A DNA stretch of 28,558 nucleotides, taken from Chara braunii (Eukaryota > Streptophyta > Charophyceae > Charales > Characeae). Positions 1 to 10,212 of the stretch are shown here, piece by piece. Both the position numbers and the translations under genes were made by a program. How positions within the stretch are numbered: position 1 is the stretch's first letter; the number at the start of each line of letters is the position of its first letter. The notes beneath the pieces were generated by a model. The model saw only the letters and a list, made by a program, of their open reading frames with translations, was not told the origin of the DNA and searched no databases. Where the stretch lies: positions 1,178,684 through 1,207,241 of the forward strand of contig BFEA01000034.1 of NCBI GenBank assembly GCA_003427395.1, written 5' to 3'.

Positions 1-159
1 GAAGGAAGGGGGGTTCGCGATCGGTGCGGCAGGGCGTCGGGATCGCAAGGGTGAGGGAGCAGAGTCGCGGCGGGTCCTCTTGTTTTATTTATTCTTAGAA
101 CCGGCCAGACGCATGTTGCGGCAGGTTCCAGAGAGGACACTAGTGCATACAGTGTTTGC

Positions 160-1982
160 CTACCTGATGAGTGGATCAGAGGTGGTGAAGGTACAGCTGA
201 CGATCGAAGGCAGACTAGGCATGATACCCTTAGAGTACCTGTAGTGTTCCAAGTGCTACTACCAGGAGAGGAGAGAAGGCTAAGGGCTGAAGCAAGGGCC
301 CGTAATCTTGAGATTGCAAGGGAAGCAGCAGCAGCAGCTGTAGAAAGGACGTTAGCGGCAGCAGAAGCTAGCGCTGTAGCAATGACTACCTCTTTAGCGA
401 CATCTGCAGCAACCCCAACTGGTCAGCAAACCAGCCCGCAAGTCATCTCCAGTTCGTCAGGAGTTGACACTAGTCAGATGGCGGGCTCGCAGTTCAGCTC
501 GCCTCTTCCACGCACCCGGGAACAGATAGAGCTCCAACAGGTAGAGAGGATTTGCTTAAGGCTAGAGGAGGAACTTAAGAAGGCTACCGACAGAGAAAAT
601 GAGATTAGAAGTATGAGTACCAGACTAGAGAGTAGAGAGGCGAACAAAACTGCGTTAGAGGGGTTAGATAACTCGACCCTGGACAATAACATGAAGATTG
701 TCAAGGCAAGCATCATGTTCATGCACGCATACATGGACAGCAAACAGGACGCTATCCAGGACACCCTGGACCAGATCCTGAATGCCCTGCAAAGGCCAGG
801 GATCAGGCCAGCAGTTTTGCCATCGCTGTCATTCTCGGCGATGACAAGCCCATATCCATCTAAGTCTGGTACCACACCAAGCAGGGCATCAGCAACAGCA
901 GCACAGACTGTTGCTTCTTCATCTTCTGGTCCAGCGGTTGGAGCTACACCATAACCGCCACCTGTCCCATAAGTGGGACAGCAACAACCTTGGTATCCCA
1001 AGACCCCATTGAAACCACCCCCAACCTTTTCAGGAGACAAGAAGGATGAGGCTCTCGACACTTGGTTGAGAACGGTGTCAGTGTGGGTAAGGGCGAAGAG
1101 GACGTTGGTGGAGGACGAAGTGACAACTACTCCATCCTATTTAGAGGGATCGGTAGCTCGTTGGCTAAATGAATTAGTAGCTTCAAACGGGTTCGGCAAG
1201 AACATGGGTGATTGGGTTAAGACCCATACCCTAGAGAGCTTTATGGATTTAGTGGAAGTACGATGGCACAACGCACAACAGGCACAAATTGTCACTGATG
1301 GGTTATTAAAACTTGATACTAAAAAGTACAAATCCTTTGCGCAAGCTCACTTCAGCTGCAGAGCGATTGGTTGTCGTCCACGGGGTTGAATACAATCCTC
1401 AGGTTTTATTGACCATGTTCCTAGATGTCTTCCAGAGACATCAAGCATTTGTTAGTCAGCGAGGCTCGGCTAGAGAAGGCCCTAGATTTAGAGGCTACGC
1501 TAGGTGGTGCTCATACCCCCTCTACGGACAGGAGAAAGAAGAAGAGTCCACAAGAGTGGAAGAAGAAATGAAGTCGGTTGATGATGGTCGAGGGCAATGG
1601 TACTCAGACCGAGATCGAAGATTTTTCAGATCTTGTGGACGGTTCAGAGACAGACGACAAGGATGATGCTGAGGGTAGCAACCTCGCTGCCGTAGTTAAG
1701 GGCAAGGCAGCTGGCCGCAGCAAGGGCGGACAACAATGGAGTCAGGGACAAACCCCAAAGCCGCAAAAGATAGCGGCATGGGCTTGGGCAGGTTTGGATC
1801 AAGATGTGTGGCGGGATCGTTACCAGCGGGGTGCTTGCATTAACTGTGGCGAGTATGGCCATCAACAATTTAAGTGCAAGAACGCGAAGGTCTCACAGAA
1901 GATACCACCTAAAGGGGGGATTCCTTCTTCCCAGAGTGGGGTCTCGACGAGTTCCGGCTCGGGAAACACTTATGGTCAGTAG
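160..1982 (+). pseudogene. gag: gag pseudogene of the Ty3/gypsy element
   Basis: Structural polyprotein for the retrotransposon particle. The first part (frame 1) is Ala/Glu-rich with a likely coiled coil (EELKKATDRENEIRSM region, ~560-640), then a Gag core (FSGDKKDEALDTWLRTV, ~1030; WLNELV ~1160). The frame moves 1 to 2 near 1320 and 2 to 3 near 1420, and the last part holds a canonical CX2CX4HX4C zinc knuckle (CINCGEYGHQQFKC, 1836-1877), which binds RNA. In-frame stops lie at 952-954, 970-972, 1422-1424, 1569-1571 and 1980-1982. No ATG in frame precedes 244, although the frame is open from 55, so the original start is lost or not recognisable. Gag and protease share frame 3 across the 1980 stop, which suggests the intact element encoded a single Gag-Pol polyprotein. 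Confidence 0.8.
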
Positions 1983-2620
1983 AAGTTAGTTGCTTCTATT
2001 CTCGTTGAAGCGGGTGATGTACCCTCCCCGTTTCAAGAGTTGGCCAAAGCTATTAACTCCTTAGTCACCCCGCAGACACATTTTGACCTGACGATACTCT
2101 GCTCGTTGGATGTGTCTGAGGCCTTGGAGGACCTACAAAGTGAGTGGTCGGCAAGGGACCCTCGTGAGTCCTGGGTGACATTAAGTAGAGGTCCTAGAGG
2201 GGAACATTTCATTGTGGAAGTTGGTGTAGGGGACCGTAAATGTGGGGCCTTTATAGACATCGGCTCCACAGGAAACTTTATAAGTCGCGAATGCGTTGAG
2301 AGACTGCGCCTAAAGGACCGGGTGCAGCGCCTGAGTAGACCGGTAACATCTACTCTAGCCAACAAAGAGCGCATTTTGGTAGAGGACTACGTTAACGACG
2401 TGGTCTGCACTTTCTCTTATCCAGGAGAAGAACCGATTCACAAAATTTTGTTCCTGGTTAGTGACGACTTACCATTTGACATATTGTTAGGCATGTACTA
2501 CCTTGAGGTTGCCAAGCCCCAGTTTGACTAGGACAAGAAAGTGTTGAAGCACGAGTTACCTAATGGGAGGACCGTTAGACTAGCTAAGTATAAGGCTAAC
2601 GAGGTTAATCAACTCCTATG
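1983..2620 (+). pseudogene. Retropepsin-like protease segment of pol
   Basis: Frame 3 continues from gag into an aspartic protease. The active-site neighbourhood reads AFIDIGSTGNFIS (~2248-2286), where families usually have D-S/T-G; the catalytic Asp is kept but the next residue is Ile. A second protease signature, PFDILLGMYYL, follows at ~2473-2505. A TAG at 2529-2531 replaces the residue after PQFD, then the frame stays open to a TAA shortly before 2626, where homology moves to frame 1. The enzyme would have cut the Gag-Pol polyprotein inside the particle. The copy is inactive because of the stops and the frame change. Confidence 0.75.
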
Positions 2621-2625
2621 GGTGT

Positions 2626-4109
2626 TTGTGTGCATCGACTTTTTACAATTATTATAAACAGAACCAAGAGGAAGGTATGTACCTGGTCTTTGTTGCTGCC
2701 AAAGGGGAGGTTGTTAAAACACCCCCAGAGATAGAAAGTGTCGTCGCTAAGTACCCTGATCTGTTCGAGGAGCCAACAAGGGTCGTAGACAGGGAGGTTG
2801 TCCATGCCATAGAGATAATCCCTGGGAGCAAGATACAGAATGGCTCCGACCGAGTTGGACGAGCTCCGTCGGCAATTGAAAGAGCTCCCAAAAAAGGGTT
2901 GGATATAGCCTAGCATCTCCCCCTTCGGCTCACCAGTCTTATTTGTACGAAAGAAGGGGGGATCACCAAGGATGTGCATTGATTATAGGGGCCTCAATGC
3001 CATCACCGTGAAGAACGCAGAGCCTCTACTGCGCATCAATGACCTATTGGATAGTGTGCAGGGATGTAAGTACTTCACCAAGATGGACTTGAATCCGGCT
3101 ACCATCAAATTGCAATTAGACCGGAAGATCAACACAAAATCGTCTTTCAGACCAGGTACGGTTTATACGAGTTTGCGGTGATGCCCTTCGGCCTTTGCAA
3201 TGCGCCGGGTGCATTCCAGCACGCCATGAATATGATCTTTCATAACTACTTGGATAAGTTTATCGTCGTGTACCTCGACAACATTCTTATCTTTAGTAGG
3301 ATTGTCGAGGACCATGCCCAGCATGTAGACAAAGTTATTTATCTCCTCTATCGGCACAAGTATAAGATAAATTTAGAGAAATGCGAGTTTGGTCACACTA
3401 AAATCTTGTACTTAGGTCATCAGGTATCTACGGAGGGAATCAGGCCTAAAGATGTGAAGGTGGCTAACATTAGAGACTGACCACGCCCCCAGTCTTTGAC
3501 TAAGGTCGGATCTTTCTTGGGGATGTGTGGTTATTACCGCAATTTTGTACACAACTACAGTACGATCGCATCTCCCTTGAATGATCTAACGCACCTTGAC
3601 AGTCTATGGGAATTGACAGACGCATGTGAGGCTGCTTTCAAGAGATTGAAGCATGCCCTCACACATCATGAGATTCTCATGGTCCCCGATCCTCAACGAC
3701 CATTCGTAGTGACCACTGACGCAAGCTAGTACAAAACTTGGCTCAGCAGGAAGGGAAAAAGTCAAGGTCAACCGAGTATATGAACAAGAAAATATCATCT
3801 AAGAAATTGGCGAATACCACCTATGAAAGAAAACTCTACGCCCTCTACAAGGCACTTGTCCACTGAAGGCACTATCTGTTGGGGTGGTTCTTTTATTTCA
3901 GGACCGACCATCAGACACTCAAGTGGATCAAGACACAACATGTTCTCTCTGACGCACTCAAACGCGGGATTGAAGTCATAGATCAGTATGACTTCAAGCT
4001 AGATTACGTGAAAAGAGAGTATAACAAGGTTGTTGATGCATTGTCACGTAGGGCAAACTACTTGGGTACATTGATTACTGAGTTTGGCTTATCTGACGAT
4101 GTCACTTGA
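2626..4109 (+). pseudogene. Reverse transcriptase - RNase H segment of pol
   Basis: This part would copy element RNA into DNA. Signatures in order: YPDLFEEP (frame 1, ~2750), LRRQLKEL (frame 2, ~2865), SPFGSPVLFVRKK and MCIDYRGLNAITVKN (~2972), DL..SGYHQI (frame change near 3092), MPFGLCNAP (frame 1, 3181), the catalytic box, then LGHQVSTEGIRP. The catalytic box at 3271-3282 reads YLDN instead of YxDD, losing one metal-binding Asp. The RNase H part follows with FVVTTDAS (~3705), a small deletion after the TAG at 3727-3729, KLYALYKALVH (frame 3) and RTDHQTLKW (~3901). Stops lie at 2906-2908, 3478-3480, 3727-3729, 3864-3866 and 4107-4109. The family is clear; the copy is dead. Confidence 0.88.
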
Positions 4110-5596
4110 TCCTTGGTGGAGGCCTACAAGGAAGACCCTGTCATGATGGACATCATGCGCAAACTCAAGGCCAAAGAGAAGGCCACATTTGATGAGTTTG
4201 TGATGGTGGATGGGTTGATCTTTCTTGAGAAGGCAGGATTTAAGAGGTTAGTAGTTTCATCTAGGGAGATTTTGCGTAGTTTATTTTTAGGTGAGTGTCA
4301 TGATGCAACAGGACATTTTGGCTACAAGAAGACTTCTGTTGATTTAGTACAACGCTTTTGGTGGCCTAACATGCTTGACGATGCGAAGACTTACGTGCAG
4401 ACTTGTCAAGTCTATCAGCGAGACAAGCCGTGGACTCAAGCCCCACTTGGGTTATTGAAGCCCCTACCCATTCCTGCTGGTCAAGGACAAAGTGTTACCA
4501 TGGATTTCATCGATACCCTGATGACCGGCAAGAATGGCAAAAGGCATATCTTCGTCATTATGGATAAGTTCACTAATCGTCATGCCGAAGACTGTCAGGA
4601 CTGAACACGTCATCAAGTTGTTTATGGACAACTGGGTGCACGACTTTGGACTGCCAAATACCATTGTTAGTAATAAAGATGTCTGGTTTACCAATGAGAT
4701 GTGGAAGAAGACCGCTGAACAGATGGGCAACCAGTTACAGATGACTTTCGGGAATCATCCCGAAGGAAATGGGCAAGCTTAACAGATAAACCGTGTGGTG
4801 CAGCATCCGCTGAAGCACTATATCAAACCCAGCCAGGATGACTGGGATGAGAAACTACCTGTCATCGCCAGTGTGTACAATATCGTTGTACACAACACCA
4901 CCGACATCAGTCCTAATCAAGTTTCATATGGGATAAAAGCCTAGATCTGCTCTACACTTTCTCCTGCCAGAAAACCGAACTGCTGTAACTCCTGGAACCA
5001 TTGAATTTGGTGTCCAGTATGAGAAATTGTTGCAGCAGACTGTCGAACACATCAGGAAATCTCAAGAAGCCATGATTGCTTATGAGAACAAGCATCGTCG
5101 ACAGTCCACATTTCAGGTAGGGGAACGTGTCTAGGTCAAGCCTAGTGAGTTGGGGCAGGAATTCGGCATCTACAGAAAATTAATGCCTCGGTATTTCAGT
5201 CCCAGGGAAGTCTTAGACATTGTGGGTAATGATTTTGATAGTCCCTCGTACGTAATTCGTACCCCTGGTCACCTACGCACTTACCCTGCGTTTTGCGCCT
5301 CAAAGGTCACACCTTTCGCTGAGACAAATCAGTTCCCATCACAAAGATCTATGCTGCCCCCAACCATGGATGGCCACGTGGACGTCGACGATATCCTGCA
5401 GCACAAAGACATGCCTGTTCCCAAGCCAGCTGGTAGGGGTAGACCGCCTAAACCTATCGGAGAATACAGAGTACGGTTCAGGCATCATACGTATCCTAAG
5501 AAAGATCGATGGTTTGCAAGGGAGGAACTTGTCAAGACAGCTCATCGGATCGTGGCCGGTTATGAGAAGAAACTGAAGGGGAAGGCACCAGCATGA
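4110..5596 (+). pseudogene. Integrase with chromodomain-like C terminus, end of pol
   Basis: The integrase would insert element DNA into the chromosome. The N-terminal HHCC zinc module is present (ECHDATGHFGYKKT, ~4290-4330), but its last CxxC reads CQVYQ, so one Cys is lost. The catalytic triad begins with MDFIDTL (~4501); the second Asp is Asn in IVSNKD (~4663-4680); the Glu sits in HPEGNGQ (~4757). Frame 3 changes to 1 near 4580 by a small deletion, and 1 to 2 near 4940. Stops: TAA 4780-4782 and TAG 5132-5134. The last segment (5150-5596) is open and ends with EYRVRFRHHTYPKKDRWF..EEL, which resembles the chromodomain-like tail that guides chromoviruses to chromatin. Two of the mutated positions are catalytic or zinc ligands, so the enzyme is inactive even apart from the stops. 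Confidence 0.85.
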
Positions 5597-5621
5597 AGCA
5601 TCTCAGCAGACTTTCGAAGCT

Positions 5622-5634
5622 AAGGGGGATGGAA
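5622..5634 (+). other. Polypurine tract, plus-strand primer
   Basis: AAGGGGGATGGAA lies 26 nt after the pol stop and directly before a TG dinucleotide at 5635, the usual start of an LTR. Position and composition fit the plus-strand primer site of a Ty3/gypsy element. Confidence 0.7.
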
Positions 5635-6345
5635 TGCAAGGAACGAGCCCTCACGGGGTCCTTATCATACATACACAAGTTCGGGGCAGAGGCTCCCAAC
5701 AAGCTGAGTGCCCGCCCTAAGTGAAGGCGGGCCTGAATATTCACCAGAGGCCAGAACTCTACATTTTCATATATGGGTACTCAAGTTGTTGCAGCCCGCC
5801 AGTTGGTTGAGTGGACGCATGAGCCTCCCTAAGCTACGACGTACAGTTGGTCCAGGCCTTGGCAGTTGCGCCTGGGCACATACACAGAAAGCAGGGCCGA
5901 CACATCACAAAGTGGTCATTGGCCTATGCAAAAGCAGTACTGTCGACGTACCTACCCCGGGTCCTGTGTAAATGCAGCAAACGGCCCAAGTCCGGAGACT
6001 CAGGCTGTGCCCAACTGTAAAGGGCCCAGGCCCTCAACTATAGCCTTGGGCCTGGGCGCAGGCACTGGGGCCCAACCGGAAGCTACTGGAAGCTTCCAGC
6101 CAGGCCACACGCATCAACGCAGGGGCAGCCACTTCCGTATAGGAAGGAGAGCAGCCAGGCTCCATATATTTTGGCCCATGTAGGCAATGCGGTCACTCTG
6201 CTGCGCTGCTGCGTTAGAGGCCGTGCGCTGCGCTGTGGCCAGAGCGCGTGCGGACGCTTGTGTGGTGAAGAGGGGCGCTGCTGGGCAGCGGAGCGCAAGC
6301 AGCCATACCCGGGCTGTAGGTCGCTAAGGGGTAAGAGGGCGATCG

Positions 6346-6673
6346 GTGGTCTTCAAGAAGGAGGCGAGTGTGGGTGGACAGGGTCTGATGAGGGGAACCG
6401 CGATACGTACTTGGCACATCGAAGAGGTCGGCTATGGTGTTTACGTCATGTACATTGGTCTTCGAGAATCGAAGTGAGCATGTTGCGAAAATGCTGATGT
6501 AGGTAGGATGTGGTCTTCAAGAAGGAGGCGAGTGTGGGTGGACAGGGTCTGATGAGGGGAACCGCGATACGTACTTGGCACATGGAAGAGGTCGGCTATG
6601 GTGTTTACGTCATGTACATTGGTCTTCGAGAATCGAAGTGAGCATGTTGCGAAAATGCTGATGTAGGTAGGAT
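6346..6673 (+). repeat. 164-bp tandem direct duplication, two copies
   Basis: 6346-6509 and 6510-6673 are the same sequence repeated head to tail. I find one substitution: ACATCGAAG in the first copy (about 6416-6424) against ACATGGAAG in the second. The near identity implies a recent event compared with the decayed element to its left. It lies inside or just after the 3' LTR. Confidence 0.93.
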
Positions 6674-6902
6674 AGTCAGGTAGTGTAGGCTGGGCGCTGG
6701 GCGGCAGACAGAGAGGAGCAACTTTGGATACTATGTTGGTGTGGCCTGAGGGCTTGAACATTGGCTCATTACTTCATTGTATTGCTCTTATTTGGATGGG
6801 ATCTCAGTGCATTTGTGTTCTCTGCTTGTACACGACTACCTGAACATCTGTGTGATTTCACAACTTGGTTTTCTGTATATCGTTCCCACTCATATTCCTT
6901 GC

Positions 6903-6926
6903 ATGTGTGTGTGTGTATGTATGTAT

Positions 6927-7018
<92 letters not shown>

Positions 7019-7020
7019 GG

Positions 7021-7069
<49 letters not shown>
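6903..7069. repeat. Compound microsatellite (GT)n(GTAT)n(AG)n...(AC)n
   Basis: GT/GTAT units run to 6928, followed by an uninterrupted AG tract (6929-7015), a short ATGGGGAT spacer and an AC tract (7023-7069). The long open frames across it on both strands (RERERE, LSLSLS, THTHTH, VCVCVC) are products of the repeat, not genes. Confidence 0.97.
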
Positions 7070-7070
<1 letters not shown>

Positions 7071-7227
7071 CTCTGCAAATCCTCTCCATGGATCTCTTTT
7101 GCGGTTTTTTTTGTTAAGCAATAAATTTACTTTCTCGGTAAAAGCTACGTACCGCCTGCTGCGACCAAAACTCAATCAAAGGAGACGGTGAGAGAACGGT
7201 GGATGTCTCACCTAAACATGGGGCGGG

Positions 7228-7840
7228 ATGCAGTCAACCTCATTCGCTGGTTCACGGCCAGAAAGTCCAACCTGCGAAATAAGCCTCCTTGCAATGGCAG
7301 ATTTTGAGCACCGCTGCCTCCCAACAAACAATTGGTTAATAGACCGGACGTATCTGGAACAGAAGGGTTTAGCAGTCCATGGTGCAAATCCTGCCTGGCC
7401 TCCACCGCGAGATTCCTGAGACTATAGAACACATTTTTATACAATGCCCGGGGGCGGTTCTTACCTGGCGCTGGTGGGACAGGGTCTGGAGACAACTAGA
7501 CATTGAATCCCAGTGGCCTTTGGACTGGAGAGCACTCCTATGTGAAACCTGGTCCTCCCCTACACACACTACATTTGAAGATAACATGTTTAAGGCAGGG
7601 CGGAGGGCAATCATTTGGGCACTTCGGAGAAAATGGTGTATTCACGCCATCGAAGGTGTCAGAATAGAGGGGAAGAAGTTACTGATATGATCAAACAGTA
7701 CGTCCAAGATGAACTGCGGGCACAGTGGTTGAAGGTAAAATCACAACTAGATAGTCTCCATACAGAAAAGGACATATCTCAAGCTATCAAACAATTCTCA
7801 GGGGACTGGTTGGGGACTGAGCAAGGGTGCTACATGCTGC
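7228..7840 (+). pseudogene. 3' fragment of a degenerate LINE ORF2 (C-terminal zinc domain)
   Basis: Three frames read together look like the end of a plant LINE ORF2. Frame 1 gives LPTNNWLIDRTYLEQKG (~7318-7368). Frame 3 then gives WCKSCLA with a CxxC pair (~7380-7400). Frame 2 gives ETIEHIFIQCPGAVLTWRWW (~7415-7475), the H/C half of the zinc module seen at the end of ORF2 in plant LINEs. WALRRKWCIHAIEG follows, and frame 1 from 7688 gives a charged tail (YVQDELRAQWLKVKSQLDSL). The full LINE further right has an equivalent arrangement (CVGC..H..C, IWWRRNQLL, charged tail), but the two are not close copies. No endonuclease, RT or A-rich tail is seen, so this is a remnant. Confidence 0.6.
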
Positions 7841-8439
7841 GCCTGCACACGGGCCCATTTGAAGGGGCCAGACGGTTGCTGAGGGGCCCCAAACTGCATG
7901 CCATCAGACATGCGCCCTGGAGCCCCACGGCGGCCCCCAGGCCACAGATTTCACCTAAAGGCGGCAGTATTTATTTAGTTATTTATTTATTTACCTACTT
8001 ACCGTTGCCTTGTCCCTTGTCTGTGCAGATGACGCTTCGGACTTGCAGACCCCAAGGCAATGCCTTGGGCCAGGTTACAGAGGCACGAGGCCCTTCCGAA
8101 ACCAGGCGCGTTTTTGCGCCTGACTCAACGGTACCGGTACTGTTTCGGACCTCAGGCACCAAGGCAGGTGCACAGGAACAGGGCCTGATCCAGGCCTGGC
8201 GCGTTTTTGCACCTGCTGCAGCAGCAGCATGGTCTGGACGTCCGGTAGGGACCCAGACCAGCTGGGCTGTTTCGAAGGCCAGCACCAGGTAGGTCCAGCC
8301 GCCCAGCGCTACATATAGCTGGGCAGCGGCTGGGCCAGGGACAGTTCAGGCAGCTCACTTCTCGAGCGATACGCTGCTGGACCAGCGCTGCACTTCAGCG
8401 CTGCGCTGAGGATTAGGAGTAGTGGTGTAGGTAGGAGGA
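7841..8439. other. Palindrome-rich GC block, possible LTR or promoter-type sequence
   Basis: There is no gene here. The block holds a perfect 19-bp palindrome (CCCAAGGCAATGCCTTGGG, 8051-8069), a 7-bp stem around GTTTTT (8103-8122), a degenerate second copy of that stem near 8197-8220, the 10-bp palindrome GTACCGGTAC (8131-8140) and AGCGCTG/CAGCGCT around 8382-8402. The base composition and a TATA-like site at ~8311 resemble an LTR U3 region, but no partner LTR is visible. Confidence 0.4.
8295..8333 (+). promoter_or_regulatory. TATA-like ACATATAG in the loop of an imperfect hairpin
   Basis: The arms CCAGCCGCCCAGC and GCTGGGCAGCGGCTGG are inverted repeats, with one 2-nt bulge, around ACATATAG at 8311-8318. 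If the block is an LTR, this would be its core promoter. Promoter function is inference. Confidence 0.25.
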
Positions 8440-8668
8440 GAGCGAGGACCATACTTGCAGACGGCGGACTTACCTGGCACCAGAGCTGGGACTCCGCCTG
8501 CAGCCTGCACCAGACAGTAACCACGCGGCGGTCAGTGTGAGACGGCTTTCCTGCAGGTGAGCGAGGACCATACCTGCAGACGGCGGACTCACCTGGCGCC
8601 AGAGCTGGGACTCCCTGCACCAGAAAGTAACCACGCGGCGGTCAGTGTGCGACGGCTTTCCTGCAGGT
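8440..8668 (+). repeat. 119/110-bp tandem repeat, two copies
   Basis: Copy 1 is 8440-8558 and copy 2 is 8559-8668. Copy 2 lacks a 9-nt stretch after GGGACTCC and has a few substitutions. Each copy ends in CTTTCCTGCAGGT followed by GAG, so both junctions resemble a 5' splice site (CAG|GTGAG). No coding frame is evident. Confidence 0.9.
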
Positions 8669-8705
8669 GAGACAGTGGGGGAGACAAACTCTTCATCTCC
8701 CCTCC

Positions 8706-8708
<3 letters not shown>

Positions 8709-8785
<77 letters not shown>

Positions 8786-8808
8786 TCTTCTTCTTCTTCT
8801 TCTTCTTC
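8709..8808. repeat. Compound microsatellite (CT)n(CTT)n
   Basis: An uninterrupted CT tract runs to about 8780, then CTT units run to 8808. The LSLSLS/SSSS translation across it is not a gene. Confidence 0.97.
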
Positions 8809-9600
8809 AGATACGAGAGTGAAAGAGGTTACGGTGGAGGATACAGGCAGAGGTTACAGTGGGCACTGCGCACAGGATCTGATTCGACATTTCTGAGGCA
8901 GACATTGATTGGACATCGGCAAGGGACTATTTCTGGACTTCACTATTGCGATCTGGGTTTCCTCCCTCGCCTCCAGCTTCGTCTCCCCTCTCCCCATCTC
9001 TCATCTACCTCCCCATGTGCGTATACAAGGAGGGACCTTTCTTCTTTGTGTGCGGCCTCCTCTCACATGTGTGATGTATGATGGGATGTCATGTCAGTCC
9101 TGGTCAGGTCAGGACTTATCTTAAAGTCTTCCGCTACACTACTAGGTGCCATTTTGTATGTATCAGGGTGTACATTGCTTGTTGAGAGTCAACTGACATT
9201 GCATTGTCCATTCAGTCCTTTTCATCACATTGCGGATCCTTGGCTCTACATACATTGCCCAACTGGGCATGTATCAAAGGGGTTTGGATAGCCTATATTC
9301 GATGGAAAGAAGAGCCCCCCCCGCAGCACAGCCAAGGTGAGCCAAGTAGAGATTATACCCTTTGCTTCAAGGAATGGATCAGGACAGACCCTGCAATACC
9401 GCTGCGCCCCTCCTCAGAATTCCCTGACCCCTTCCTGCCCCATGGTCTCTCAATGGTGGATCTGCAATGCTACGGAGCAGAATAAATTCATGCAAAGGAA
9501 GTAGCTGTCTTCAAGCAGCAGCAAAGCCCAGAAAGTGGGAATTGGGACAGCGGAGGGAGGGAGAAATTAGATCTTAGCAACAGGTACTGTCCCCTTATTT
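8809..9600. other. Intergenic, nothing recognised
   Basis: I see no gene, RNA or repeat that I can support. Open frames are short, unlike any known family and not supported by a start context. Confidence 0.5.
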
Positions 9601-9608
9601 CTCAATAA

Positions 9609-9814
9609 CCTGCACAGTTAATCCTCTGGACACCAGAGTAATCAATGCTGGCAGGCGTTTTGATAATGGATCGTCATACTGTGGGACGGGGGGAGGGAGG
9701 AACTAGGGTGTAGCAGTCTATCTGGCGCCGGGTTCAGGGTGAAGAGGTTCTCCCTTCCTTCTAATATCCTGCCCAGTCAATCCTCTGGACCCCAGGGCAA
9801 TCAATGCTGGCAGG
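9609..9814 (+). repeat. Two diverged copies of a ~47-bp module, 159 bp apart
   Basis: 9609-9655 and 9768-9814 align over 47 nt with five mismatches; both end in AATCAATGCTGGCAGG. Similar purine-rich sequence (GGAGGGAGG) precedes both, so the ancestral unit may have been ~160 bp. This is an old tandem duplication. Confidence 0.75.
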
Positions 9815-9862
9815 AATGCCCCACAATTGTTTTCCCCTGTACTCTAATTTCATTCTGTATAA

Positions 9863-9915
9863 GGGACGCTGGACCCGCTTCCAAGCAGGTGATGCTCCCC
9901 ACCAATAGATGGGGC
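9863..9915 (+). repeat. Dispersed ~50-bp motif, copy A
   Basis: It begins GGGACGCTGGACCCG and ends CCCCACCAATAGATGG. The same motif recurs at 13281-13331 in the same orientation and at 13453-13513 inverted. It lies ~65 nt before a long poly(A), as copy B does, which suggests the internal part of a poly(A)-tailed retroelement. Confidence 0.75.
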
Positions 9916-9974
9916 CTCTTCCCAGGTGTTAGTGGCGTCTGCTCTTATCAGCACCACTAACACTGATGGGGGTG

Positions 9975-9978
9975 NGNN

Positions 9979-10015
<37 letters not shown>
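9975..10015. repeat. Ambiguous bases and 37-nt poly(A) tract
   Basis: N bases at 9975 and 9977-9978 are followed by A from 9979 to 10015. It is either the tail of a retroelement inserted on + or a poorly sequenced homopolymer. Confidence 0.9.
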
Positions 10016-10017
<2 letters not shown>

Positions 10018-10212
10018 TATTCTTTATTTTTTTGCTTCTCTATGGGCTTAACCGCTAACCCCTGTTGTTATTTGCACTTACTTCCATCCGATGGTTTTAT
10101 CTGGTTCCATCACGATGTGAACCCATGGTCTGTTTAAAGCAGCTTGAGGGCTGTTTCCTGGATGTACAGCCCTGCCTGCCGGCACAGTTAAATTCATTCG
10201 TGATGAAAAAAA

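Larger units (their letters stand above)
55..7140 (+). mobile_element. Decayed Ty3/gypsy LTR retrotransposon (5' end outside window)
   Basis: The domain order Gag, CCHC knuckle, aspartic protease, reverse transcriptase, RNase H, integrase, chromodomain-like tail, polypurine tract, LTR is that of a Ty3/gypsy chromovirus-type element. The coding part is open from 55 (after a TGA at 52-54) to 5596 but broken by about a dozen stops and several frame changes, so it cannot be autonomous. No primer binding site or 5' LTR is visible at the left edge, so the element starts upstream of the window or is 5' truncated. The right end is uncertain: an AATAAA at about 7121 could lie in the LTR, so 7140 is only an outer estimate, and the microsatellite may be a later expansion. 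The domain assignment is seen in the sequence; the family-level name is inference. Confidence 0.85.
5635..7140 (+). repeat. Probable 3' LTR and attached sequence, right end undefined
   Basis: The LTR should begin at TG 5635, next to the polypurine tract. It contains no coding sequence. The first 700 bp are GC-rich with short inverted motifs (for example GCCCGCC..GGCGGGC around 5710-5730). The right boundary cannot be set because there is no second LTR in the window to compare with. An AATAAA at about 7121 would fit the polyadenylation region of an LTR, but the intervening tandem duplication and microsatellite may be secondary expansions. Confidence 0.5.

Noticed and set aside
1-120. 5' LTR end or primer binding site of the Ty3/gypsy element
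   Set aside because: No CA end followed by a tRNA-complementary site, and no match to the 3' LTR start could be seen.
952-5134. Stop codons of the Ty3/gypsy element as programmed readthrough
   Set aside because: Too many stops of all three kinds, together with frame changes and lost catalytic residues; simple decay explains them.
6769-7175. Long open frames on both strands across the AG/AC repeats
   Set aside because: They translate only the dinucleotide repeats (RERE, SLSL, HTHT, CVCV) and have no unique domain.
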